A stretch of DNA of 64,000 nucleotides, from positions 62,001 to 126,000 of the forward strand of contig NZ_ATVS01000005.1 in assembly GCF_000420845.1 (NCBI RefSeq), written 5' to 3'. The notes under the pieces are model-generated. The model was not told the DNA's origin. It worked only from the letters and a program-made list of their open reading frames with translations, and ran no database searches. The stretch comes from Butyrivibrio sp. AE3009 (lineage in GTDB: Bacteria > Bacillota > Clostridia > Lachnospirales > Lachnospiraceae). A program made the translations under genes and the position numbers. Shown one piece after another: positions 33,058 to 40,857 of this stretch (position 1 is its first letter; each line of letters opens with the position of its first letter).

Positions 33058-33603
33058 TCAAATATTACGCAGGGAAATTATCATCTCTGCGGTTTCTAAC
33101 ATGTTGGTGCCGGAGTCCATGGCGCATTTTTGGAGGTATTTGTGGGCTTCCGGCTCCGTCATGTGATGACGGTCCATGAGAATCTCCTTGGCTGCAGCGA
33201 TGGTCTTTTTGTCCTCATCGCTGCGGGCAAGGCGCTTTTCTTTTGCCTTTTTGCGCTTTCTTGCAACGCCCTCCAGCATCAGCTCAAGGGTGGAAAAAAG
33301 GTCTGATTTTTTGATCGGTGTGGGTAAGTATACGAGATTATCGGAGGTGAAGTCAGGGGCCTTGTCGGGACCTGCTATCATCAGCATCTGAAAATAGCCG
33401 GGAAGATCCTCGGCAAGCTCGGAGTAGAGCATGTCACTTAAGCGATAGCCACATATAATGACACCGCTTCCAAGATCCTCCATGGCGGACAGCGCCTGTA
33501 CACCTGACGTGCAGGTTTTCACGGAATCATATCCGCCACGGCTCAATATGCTTTTGAAATTCATAACGTCTGCCTGTTTGGCAAAAGCAACGATAATGTT
33601 CAC
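33058..33603 (-). CDS. ANTAR-domain RNA-binding regulator with a degenerate receiver
   Basis: 181 residues. The C-terminal ANTAR domain (about 125-180) shows IAAAKEILMDRHHMTEPEAHKYLQKCAMDSGTNMLETAEMII, the three-helix RNA-binding fold that stabilises dual-hexaloop antiterminators. The N-terminal receiver-like domain lacks the phospho-acceptor: ICGYRL has Gly52 where aspartate belongs, and the N-terminal acidic pair is absent, so it is a pseudo-receiver. It follows glnA by 28 bp in the same direction, like the glnA-nitR arrangement described in Clostridium. Probable antiterminator for the surrounding nitrogen genes, whose leaders carry matching hairpins. Confidence 0.88.
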   Translation of the reverse strand: MNIIVAFAKQADVMNFKSILSRGGYDSVKTCTSGVQALSAMEDLGSGVIICGYRLSDMLYSELAEDLPGYFQMLMIAGPDKAPDFTSDNLVYLPTPIKKSDLFSTLELMLEGVARKRKKAKEKRLARSDEDKKTIAAAKEILMDRHHMTEPEAHKYLQKCAMDSGTNMLETAEMIISLRNI

Positions 33604-33631
33604 TAAATAGCGCCCCTGACTAGTTTACTGG

Positions 33632-34939
33632 TTAGAAAATATTAAGGTATTTATTTATTTCCCACTGGGTTACGCAAGTGCGGAAATCCTTCCACTCAGC
33701 CTTTTTGGCCGCAAGGAACTTGGTATAGATGGGATCACCCAGAATCTCTTTTACAAAAGGATCCTCAGAGTAAGCGCGGATGGCTTCTCCCAGGGTCAGA
33801 GGGAGTGTGTCGGGCTCGTTCTTCTGAGCGGACAGCTCCGGTGGAGGAGTCATTTTTTTCTCAATGCCTTCCATACCAGCGGCCAGAATAAGGGCCAGGG
33901 CAAGGTAAGGATTGCAGGTGGCATCGGGGTTTCTGATCTCAATCTTGGTACCGCCGGCGCGCCTTGCCGGAATCCTGATGAGAGCACCTCTGTTGGATGA
34001 TGCTGAGGACCAGGATACATTTACCGGGGCGTCAAATCCCGGAACCAGACGCTTGTAGGAGTTGACAATGGGGTTGGTAACCAAGGTCATGCCTTTGACG
34101 TGGGCCAGAACACCTGCGATAAAGGAAAGAGCTGTATCGGAGAGTTCTGAAGTACCGTCTTTTATAAAAAGATTATTGCCGGCATTGTCTTCTGCAATGA
34201 TATTGAGATGCATTCCTGAGCCGCTGATACCCTCTGCGGGCTTAGGCATAAAGGTGGCATAAAGGCCATGCTTCTTGGCGATAGTCTTAACGGCCATTCG
34301 GAAAGTCATGACCATATCTGCGCTCTTTTCCGCCTCGGTCTCTTTGAAATCAATCTCATGCTGCGCAGGGGCAATCTCGTGATGAGAGGATGAGATGTCA
34401 AAACCCATTTCCTCAAGATTAAGAATGATATCACGTCTTACGTTTTCGCCCTGATCTGCAGGAGCTACGTCAAAGTAGCTGGCCTTCTCATGAGTCTTGG
34501 TGGTAGGCTGGCCGTCATCGTCATAGTCAAAAAGGAAAAACTCCGGCTCGGGATTAACTTTGAAGTTGATGCCCATCTTTTTGGCCTTCTCCGTTACAAT
34601 CCTAAGGATGTTTCTGGAATCACCAAGGAAAGGCTTGCCGTCTGATGTATACACGTTGCAGAACATTCTGGCTACTTTGCCGGACTGGGGACGCCAGGGA
34701 TAGATGTCAAAGCTGTCGAGATCCGGGTAGAGATACATGTCGCTCTCATCGCTTCTGGTGAAGCCTTCGACAAAGACACCGTCAAACATGCACTCGTTGT
34801 TAAGGGCGCTCTCAAGCTGGCTTGCAGCAATCGCAATGTTCTTCGGAACACCGAAAATATCGCAAAACTGCAACCTGATAAAAGCCACGTCTTCCTCCTC
34901 GACGATGCGGTAGATATCCTCTTTTGTGTACTTGCTCAT
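33632..34939 (-). CDS. glnA: Glutamine synthetase type I
   Basis: 435 residues, GSI-alpha length. Makes glutamine from glutamate, ammonia and ATP. N-terminal beta-grasp (FIRLQFCDIFGVPKN), catalytic domain with NPEPEFFLFD, SHHEIAPAQHEIDF, GSGMHLN, NRGALIRIP and EIRNPDATCNPYLA. The short form lacks the adenylylation loop of GSI-beta. Ribosome site ggagg. An intrinsic terminator stands in its leader and an ANTAR gene follows it. Confidence 0.96.
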   Translation of the reverse strand: MSKYTKEDIYRIVEEEDVAFIRLQFCDIFGVPKNIAIAASQLESALNNECMFDGVFVEGFTRSDESDMYLYPDLDSFDIYPWRPQSGKVARMFCNVYTSDGKPFLGDSRNILRIVTEKAKKMGINFKVNPEPEFFLFDYDDDGQPTTKTHEKASYFDVAPADQGENVRRDIILNLEEMGFDISSSHHEIAPAQHEIDFKETEAEKSADMVMTFRMAVKTIAKKHGLYATFMPKPAEGISGSGMHLNIIAEDNAGNNLFIKDGTSELSDTALSFIAGVLAHVKGMTLVTNPIVNSYKRLVPGFDAPVNVSWSSASSNRGALIRIPARRAGGTKIEIRNPDATCNPYLALALILAAGMEGIEKKMTPPPELSAQKNEPDTLPLTLGEAIRAYSEDPFVKEILGDPIYTKFLAAKKAEWKDFRTCVTQWEINKYLNIF

Positions 34940-34991
34940 TTTTACCTCCGTGGGAACTTATTTGAACATTGATGTTGTATTGATAATTTTG

Positions 34992-35038
34992 AAAAAAAGG
35001 ACGCAGAAACAAGAACAGTTAGTTCTGCTTCGGCGCCC
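34992..35038 (-). terminator. Leader terminator (attenuator) of glnA
   Basis: On the minus strand gggcgc ... gcgtcc with gcagaac/gtttctgc pairing inside, followed by seven Ts, between the promoter and the glnA start. Just upstream, ggc-aagggc-gcc (35032-35043) has a six-base loop with A1 and G4, but only 3 bp of stem, so an ANTAR target here is tentative. Confidence 0.7.
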
Positions 35039-35065
35039 TTGCCTATTCGCTCATATTCTTTTTAC

Positions 35066-35094
35066 ATACTATACAGTTTGCCTGCAAATGTCAA
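35066..35094 (-). promoter_or_regulatory. Probable SigA promoter of glnA
   Basis: ttgaca, 17-bp spacer, tagtat on the minus strand, upstream of the leader terminator. Confidence 0.65.
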
Positions 35095-35195
35095 TGTTCA
35101 GACCTTCTTGGAAAATTTTTTTACAAAGAATCCAAACACATTGCGGACAAGCGGACCTGCAAAGAAAATCTGCTGGCACAGTGCCATAGGGAAAT

Positions 35196-36527
35196 TCACT
35201 CTGCAGCGTTGATATGCTCTCTGTTAGCCAGAACCAGCGGAATCAGCGTCATCAGAAGAATAAACACGCCGGCAAGAAACAGCGTATTTGTTGGCAGGTA
35301 CTCCGTGAAGCCATATTCATCCACGAATTCGCCGCTGGTCTTGATGATCGGATTGGAGATAAGAGGCGCAACAACCATTGGAATCAGCACGTAGAAGATG
35401 ATGCGTATCCCTTCGAACTGTCCTCTTGCATCCTCAGGGTACAGGCGCTTGGACCATACAGTGATGGTTTGCAGGAAAAGAATATAGCCGATGCCCACAA
35501 ACAGCACTCCGGCCAGAAGGTGCGGATTCCAGATAGTGGACGGATTAACATTGGACGGTGATACGAAAAGCCCGATGATAAAAAGGCCAACTGAATTAAG
35601 AAGGATTGCCACCAGGATCAGAAGAGAGGATCTGTCTTCGCGGATAAGTTTGATGGCAGGGATTGTGGTGAACATGGCAAGAAGAAGGCCTACACCCTCG
35701 ATAAGGCCCATCATGTCTGCGGTGAAGCCCAGATAGTAGATCATGAAATTACCAAGGTGTGAAAAATAAACGTTGAAGGATATGAAGTACACCGCCAGCA
35801 TCAGGTTGACGAAGACTAGTTCACGGTGCTGAAGGTACTCTTTTACATTAAATATGGAAATGAACTGATTTGCGAAAGAACCTTTTTTGGATGGCCTAAG
35901 GCTCACGGAGTCTTTCATGCCAAAAAGAGAAATCAGGCCAAGTGCGATAACAAGCAGTCCTATAACGACAAAGAGTCTCATGTAATTATCGTCGGAGCCT
36001 ACAAGGAATCCGCCCAGGACAGTTCCTGCGATGGTGCCGATCACAGGCTGGACAGCCAGCGCAGCTCCGAGGGATCCGGAATTTTTTTCATTCATGTGGT
36101 CGTTGATCCAGGCGTTAAAACCTATATCATTTCCCATTGAACCAAAGAAGCTCATGATGGCGTCGGCAGCGATTACAGCAAAAGCAACGCCGATAAGAGC
36201 AGCTTCGTCACCGCTTTTGTGTTTCAGGAACTGAGTGGTTCCGAAGAGGATGGTAAACACACCCCACAGGATATAGCCGATGGCTACGAGGCTTTTTCTG
36301 TTTCCCTTTCTGTCAGAAACGCAGCCAAAAAGAAACGTTGAGATTGTGGTTGCCGTTGCGGAAATCGCCAGCATCCATGAGATTATCGTCGGATCTTTGG
36401 CAATCTTGGCATATACGAAGGTGTTAAACCACTGATTTTCCATATTCCAGCACAGCTGCCCGGCAAGGCCAAGGAGCCATACCAGCGACCAGAATCCAAG
36501 CGTGTTTCTGCTTACGTTTTTACTCAT
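35196..36527 (-). CDS. MFS transporter
   Basis: 443 residues with about 12 membrane segments. The loop 2-3 motif reads FLFGCVSDRKGNRKSLV, a recognisable MFS motif A (G..SDR.GRR). Other features: GSMGNDIGFNAWINDHMNEKNSGSLGAALAVQPVIGTIAGTVLGG. This sequence type is often annotated as an MFS or SLC45-like transporter; the substrate cannot be read. It lies upstream of glnA but glnA has its own promoter. Ribosome site ggagggg. Confidence 0.88.
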   Translation of the reverse strand: MSKNVSRNTLGFWSLVWLLGLAGQLCWNMENQWFNTFVYAKIAKDPTIISWMLAISATATTISTFLFGCVSDRKGNRKSLVAIGYILWGVFTILFGTTQFLKHKSGDEAALIGVAFAVIAADAIMSFFGSMGNDIGFNAWINDHMNEKNSGSLGAALAVQPVIGTIAGTVLGGFLVGSDDNYMRLFVVIGLLVIALGLISLFGMKDSVSLRPSKKGSFANQFISIFNVKEYLQHRELVFVNLMLAVYFISFNVYFSHLGNFMIYYLGFTADMMGLIEGVGLLLAMFTTIPAIKLIREDRSSLLILVAILLNSVGLFIIGLFVSPSNVNPSTIWNPHLLAGVLFVGIGYILFLQTITVWSKRLYPEDARGQFEGIRIIFYVLIPMVVAPLISNPIIKTSGEFVDEYGFTEYLPTNTLFLAGVFILLMTLIPLVLANREHINAAE

Positions 36528-36584
36528 CGGAATCCCCTCCCAATACTATTCATACATATATCATACTATATGAAAGGATAAATG

Positions 36585-36619
36585 TGTCCAAATTGTGATT
36601 GGGGTCTGACCCCAATTTT
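36585..36619. repeat. ggggtctgacccc repeat
   Basis: gtgattggggtctgacccc followed by aatttt, between the divergent MFS and asnB genes. Same family as at 17057, 33027, 40731 and 46883. Confidence 0.75.
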
Positions 36620-36645
36620 GGATAAAAAAAATCAATAAAAAGAGG

Positions 36646-36674
36646 TTGACAGAGATTCACAACAGGAATAATAT
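36646..36674 (+). promoter_or_regulatory. SigA promoter of asnB
   Basis: ttgaca (36646-36651), 17-bp spacer and taatat (36669-36674). Transcription would start near 36681, just before the ANTAR target. Confidence 0.8.
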
Positions 36675-36686
36675 GTAAAACATAAA

Positions 36687-36727
36687 TTGTATACAGGAAT
36701 ACAAATTAAGTCGACAATGGCGTTGAC
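36687..36727 (+). promoter_or_regulatory. Dual-hexaloop ANTAR target in the asnB leader
   Basis: Hairpin 1: ttgtat-acagga-atacaa (36687-36704). Linker attaa. Hairpin 2: gtcgac-aatggc-gttgac (36710-36727). Both six-base loops have A at position 1 and G at position 4, the published ANTAR recognition pattern. The 3' arm of hairpin 2 is also part of the following terminator, so binding would prevent termination. Confidence 0.85.
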
Positions 36728-36764
36728 GGAAGGCTCGAAACGAGCATTCTGTCAGCGCTTTTTT
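36720..36764 (+). terminator. Leader terminator of asnB
   Basis: gcgttgacgga ... ctgtcagcgc forms the outer stem with an inner gctcg-aaa-cgagc hairpin, then six Ts. It is mutually exclusive with ANTAR hairpin 2. Confidence 0.88.
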
Positions 36765-36810
36765 CAGTTTATAGAGATTGTATACAGGCTGTACAATTCA
36801 GGAGGTAAAT

Positions 36811-38520
36811 ATGTGTTCAATATTAGGAACAACTTCCAAGACAATTTCAAAAGAAGAACTTAAGCCTTACTTCGACAGAACCATCCCGAGAGGACCGGAT
36901 ATGTCCAAGCTCATTGAGACCCCCATCGGTTACCTGGGATTCCACAGGCTGGCGATCATGGGACTTCATCCCGAGGGAATGCAGCCCTTTGAGCTGGATG
37001 GAAACATAGCTGTATGTAACGGCGAGATCTACGGCTTCCGCCAGATGAAAAAAGAACTTCAGGAGAAGGGCTACAGCTTCATAAGTGATTCTGACTGTGA
37101 AGTTATCCTTCCTCTTTATAAGGAACACGGAACAAAAATGTTCCCGATGCTGGGTTCGGAATTCGCGGTTATCCTATACGACAGCGAGAAGGAGACACTT
37201 ATCGCAGGCCGCGATCCCATGGGAATCAGACCTCTCTTTTACGGACATGATAAGAGCGGAGCGATAATGTTTGCTTCAGAGGCCTGCAACCTTGAAGGAC
37301 TGTGCAAAGAAATAAAGCCTTTCCCGCCCGGACATTATTACCTGAGGGGCCACTTCCACAAGTTCGAGGAACTGACAGAGCTTAAGTCAACGCTCTACTG
37401 GAGAGATGCAGACTTCGAGCCCAAGGATAAAGAGTCGCTGTACTCAACCTCAGATGTGGAGACAGCCTGCAAGGGCATCAGAGAGAGATTCATGAAGTCG
37501 GTCAAGGACAGAATGGACGCAGACGCTCCTCTGGGATTTCTTTTATCAGGCGGACTTGATTCCAGCCTTGTATGTGCCATCAGCCAGAGACTTCTTGATA
37601 TTGAGGCCAGAAAGACCGGACACAAGGCAAAAAGAATTCGAACCTTCGCCATCGGAATGGAGAAGGACGCCATCGATCTTAAGTATGCAAAAGAGGTTGC
37701 AGATTTCATAGGAAGCGATCACACCGAAGTCTTCATGACACCGGATGAGGTTATCAGAGAACTTCCTAATGTAATTAAGCTTCTTGGAACCTGGGATATT
37801 ACAACGATCAGAGCCAGCATGGGCATGTACCTTTGCTGCAAGGCCATCCATGAGACCACAGATGTGAGAGTTCTCATGACCGGCGAGATCTCAGATGAGC
37901 TCTTTGGTTACAAGTACACCGACTTTGCACCGGATGCCGAAGCTTTCCAACAGGAGGCAAAAAAGAGAGTTGATGAGCTCTACATGTACGATGTGCTTCG
38001 CGCCGACAGATGCATAAGCGCCAACAGCCTTGAAGCAAGAGTTCCCTTCGGAGATGTTTCTTTTGTCAAATATGTAATGAGCATCGATCCGGAGATTAAG
38101 ATGAATAAGTACGACATGGGCAAATATCTGCTGAGGCATGCCTTTGAAAAAGATAATCTTCTTCCGGAGAACATCCTCTGGAGACAGAAAGCAGCTTTTT
38201 CCGATGCCGTAGGACACAGCATGGTAGACGACCTGAAGGCCTTCGCAGAAGCCAAGTACACCGATGAGGAGTTCGAGACAAGAAGAAAGAGATATGACTA
38301 CTGCACACCGTTTACCAAGGAAAGTCTTCTCTACAGAGAGATCTTCGAGGAGTTCTATCCCGGACAGGCACCGATGATCAAGGATTTCTGGATGCCCAAC
38401 AAAGAGTGGGAGGGCTGCAATGTCAACGATCCTTCCGCCAGAGTTCTTTCCAACTACGGCGATTCAGGTGCACAGCTTGAGGCAGTTGAAGAAAAGAGCC
38501 AGTTAACCAAGGCAGTATGA
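36811..38520 (+). CDS. asnB: Asparagine synthase (glutamine-hydrolysing)
   Basis: 569 residues from ATG 36811 (caggagg); the upstream in-frame TTG at 36778 would bury the catalytic Cys2. The N-terminal class II glutaminase begins MCSILG with Cys2 as nucleophile, then GFHRLAIMG and NGEIYG. The C-terminal synthetase has the PP-loop LSGGLDSSLV (about residue 246). Converts aspartate and glutamine to asparagine using ATP. It is first in a rightward nitrogen cluster behind an ANTAR-type leader. Confidence 0.96.
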   Translation: MCSILGTTSKTISKEELKPYFDRTIPRGPDMSKLIETPIGYLGFHRLAIMGLHPEGMQPFELDGNIAVCNGEIYGFRQMKKELQEKGYSFISDSDCEVILPLYKEHGTKMFPMLGSEFAVILYDSEKETLIAGRDPMGIRPLFYGHDKSGAIMFASEACNLEGLCKEIKPFPPGHYYLRGHFHKFEELTELKSTLYWRDADFEPKDKESLYSTSDVETACKGIRERFMKSVKDRMDADAPLGFLLSGGLDSSLVCAISQRLLDIEARKTGHKAKRIRTFAIGMEKDAIDLKYAKEVADFIGSDHTEVFMTPDEVIRELPNVIKLLGTWDITTIRASMGMYLCCKAIHETTDVRVLMTGEISDELFGYKYTDFAPDAEAFQQEAKKRVDELYMYDVLRADRCISANSLEARVPFGDVSFVKYVMSIDPEIKMNKYDMGKYLLRHAFEKDNLLPENILWRQKAAFSDAVGHSMVDDLKAFAEAKYTDEEFETRRKRYDYCTPFTKESLLYREIFEEFYPGQAPMIKDFWMPNKEWEGCNVNDPSARVLSNYGDSGAQLEAVEEKSQLTKAV

Positions 38521-38537
38521 ATTAAATAAAATAGTAT

Positions 38538-38604
38538 CAGTCAATGGGGACTGTTTTCACCGGTACAAAAATGTGTGCCGGGTGAAGACGGTCCCTGTTT
38601 TAAT
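38538..38604 (+). promoter_or_regulatory. ANTAR-like hairpin overlapping a terminator before glnN
   Basis: cagtc-aatggg-gactg (38538-38553) has a six-base loop with A1 and G4. Its 3' part also opens a long stem (gggactgttttcacc / ggtgaagacggtccc, 38547-38595) followed by tgttttaat. The layout matches the asnB leader, but I could not find the upstream first hairpin. The aatggggac string also resembles the dispersed repeat modules, so the call is tentative. Confidence 0.55.
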
Positions 38605-38624
38605 AAAATACGGAGGAGAAAAAT

Positions 38625-40715
38625 ATGAAAACAGAAGCAACACATTTACCAGAATTGTTTGGCAGCTATGTTTTTAACGAGGAGACAATGAAAGAGCGCC
38701 TTTCATCTGCTTCCTTCAAGGAGTGGAAGAAATGTATCACAGACGGTACACCACTTGAGCTCACAACTGCAAATGAGATTGCGGAATCCATGAAGCAGTG
38801 GGCAATCGAGAAGGGCGCAACACACTATACACACTGGTTCCAGCCCATGACAGGAGTTACAGCCGAGAAGCACGACAGCTTCATCGATCCTGTTGGCGGC
38901 GGCAAGATCATGATGGACTTCTCCGGCAAAGAGCTGGTAAGAGGTGAGCCCGATGCATCAAGCTTCCCTTCAGGCGGCCTTCGTGCTACCTTCGAGGCAA
39001 GAGGCTATACAGCTTGGGATCCCACAGCTTTTGCCTTCGTAAAAGATAATTCACTTTACATCCCTACAATTTTCCTTTCCTATTCAGGTGAGGCCCTTGA
39101 TAAAAAGACTCCGCTCCTTCGTTCTATGGACGCTGTAAGCAAGCAGTCAATCAGAATCTTAAGGCTCTTCGGAGACACAGAGACCAAGCGTGTCACAGCA
39201 CAGTGCGGTCCCGAGCAGGAGTATTTCCTTGTGGACAAGGCTCTTTACAAGCAGCGTGAAGACCTGATCATGACAGGAAGAACTCTTTTCGGAAACAAGC
39301 CTCCCAAGGGGCAGGAGCTTGAGGATCACTACTTCGGAGCTATCAAGCCCAGGGTTGCAGCTTACATGGAGGATCTCGACAACGAGCTCTGGAAGCTTGG
39401 CGTTCTGTCAAAGACCAAGCACAACGAGGTTGCGCCCGCACAGCATGAGATGGCGCCTGTTTACTCAGATGCCAACACAGCTTCCGATTCCAACCAGATT
39501 GCAATGGACATCATGAAAAAAGTTGCAGACAGACATAACTTCGTTTGCCTCCTTCATGAGAAGCCTTTTGCAGGAGTTAACGGCTCCGGTAAGCACGACA
39601 ACTGGTCCATCGGAACAGATACAGGTAAGAACCTTCTTAAACCCGGCAGCACACCTAGCCAGAACGCACAGTTCCTTCTTTTCCTGGCTGCCTTTGTAAA
39701 AGGTGTGGATGAATATCAGGATACCTTAAGATGCACAGTTGCATCCGCAGGAAACGATCACAGACTCGGCGCGCAGGAAGCACCGCCTGCAATTATTTCT
39801 ATTTTCCTTGGTGATGAGCTTGAAGCGGTGGTTGAATCAATCATCGAAGGCAAGCCCTACAAGGACGGTGGCAAGAAAAAGATCCAGATCGGAATTGACG
39901 TACTTCCTTCAATTCCTCAGGACAACACAGACAGAAACAGAACATCACCCATGGCCTTCACCGGCAATAAGTTTGAGTTCCGTATGCTTGGTTCATCCCA
40001 GTCAATCTCAGGTCCCAACATCGCCCTGAACACTATCATGGCTGAGGAGCTCAAGCAGTTCGCGGATAAGCTTGAGAAGTCCAAGAACTTCCAGGAAGAT
40101 CTTCAGAAGCTCATCAAGAAGACTTTTACAGATCACAGAAGAATCATCTTCAACGGAAACGGATATGATGCATCATGGGTTACAGAGGCTAAGAAGCGCG
40201 GACTTTCAAACCTTATATCAACAGCTGATGCGCTTCCTCACTACAACGACAAGAAGGCAGTTGACCTCTATGTGGGCAACGGCGTTTACACCAAGGGTGA
40301 GGTTGAGGCGAGAGCGCTTATCCATGCTGAGACCTACAATGCCAAGATCGCAATCGAGGCTAACACAATGCTGGATATGATCCGCAGACAGATCCTTCCT
40401 GCAGTATCATCCTACGCCGCAGAGCTTTGCGACCGTATGGCAACCCTCAAGGCAGCAGGCTGCGTAACAGCTTACGAGACAGATACTTCAAAAGAGGTTG
40501 CAGTTCTCACCGATGCTCTTATGAAGCAGTGCCAGAAGCTTGCTAAGGACATGGACAAGGTTCCCGAGGATCCTTGGAAGGCCCTTGCATACTATCACAA
40601 GACAATCATTGCAGATATGGACGCAGCAAGAAAGTCAGCTGATGCGTTAGAGCTTCTTGTGGATGAGCAGTATTGGCCATTCCCTGTATACTCAGATTTA
40701 CTGTTCTCCGAGTAA
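38625..40715 (+). CDS. glnN: Glutamine synthetase type III
   Basis: 696 residues, the length expected for GSIII, a family distinct from GSI and common in Bacteroides, Clostridia and cyanobacteria. N-terminal GSIII domain with THWFQPMTG.TAEKHDSF, then GGLRATFEARGYTAWD. Catalytic part: CGPEQEYFLVD, KHNEVAPAQHEMAP, GVNGSGKHDNWS and the long C-terminal extension. Ribosome site ggaggag. A second ammonia-assimilating GS in the same island; the two probably respond to different nitrogen states. Confidence 0.96.
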   Translation: MKTEATHLPELFGSYVFNEETMKERLSSASFKEWKKCITDGTPLELTTANEIAESMKQWAIEKGATHYTHWFQPMTGVTAEKHDSFIDPVGGGKIMMDFSGKELVRGEPDASSFPSGGLRATFEARGYTAWDPTAFAFVKDNSLYIPTIFLSYSGEALDKKTPLLRSMDAVSKQSIRILRLFGDTETKRVTAQCGPEQEYFLVDKALYKQREDLIMTGRTLFGNKPPKGQELEDHYFGAIKPRVAAYMEDLDNELWKLGVLSKTKHNEVAPAQHEMAPVYSDANTASDSNQIAMDIMKKVADRHNFVCLLHEKPFAGVNGSGKHDNWSIGTDTGKNLLKPGSTPSQNAQFLLFLAAFVKGVDEYQDTLRCTVASAGNDHRLGAQEAPPAIISIFLGDELEAVVESIIEGKPYKDGGKKKIQIGIDVLPSIPQDNTDRNRTSPMAFTGNKFEFRMLGSSQSISGPNIALNTIMAEELKQFADKLEKSKNFQEDLQKLIKKTFTDHRRIIFNGNGYDASWVTEAKKRGLSNLISTADALPHYNDKKAVDLYVGNGVYTKGEVEARALIHAETYNAKIAIEANTMLDMIRRQILPAVSSYAAELCDRMATLKAAGCVTAYETDTSKEVAVLTDALMKQCQKLAKDMDKVPEDPWKALAYYHKTIIADMDAARKSADALELLVDEQYWPFPVYSDLLFSE

Positions 40716-40721
40716 TTGTGT

Positions 40722-40838
40722 CTATTATGTGAATGGGGTCTGACCCCACTCTTATATTCGCTGTATATTTGTTGATCAAAATTTAAATTGGGGTCAGACC
40801 CCAATTTACAATTTGTTAATGGGGACAGGCCCCACAAA
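40722..40838. repeat. Composite of two ggggtc.gacccc palindromes and one ggggacaggcccc module
   Basis: Palindromes at about 40734-40750 and 40791-40814, then caatttgttaatggggacaggcccc (40812-40836). The pieces match modules at 13258, 50315 and 46883. It fills the gap between glnN and the glutamate synthase gene, stopping 20 bp before the next start. Confidence 0.8.
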
Positions 40839-40857
40839 TAATGAGGAGTAAGGAAAA

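Noticed and set aside
40812..40836. ANTAR-like aatgggg loop before gltB
   Set aside because: The flanking bases give no good six-base-loop stem, and the same string occurs in repeat modules at 13370 and 50390 away from nitrogen genes.
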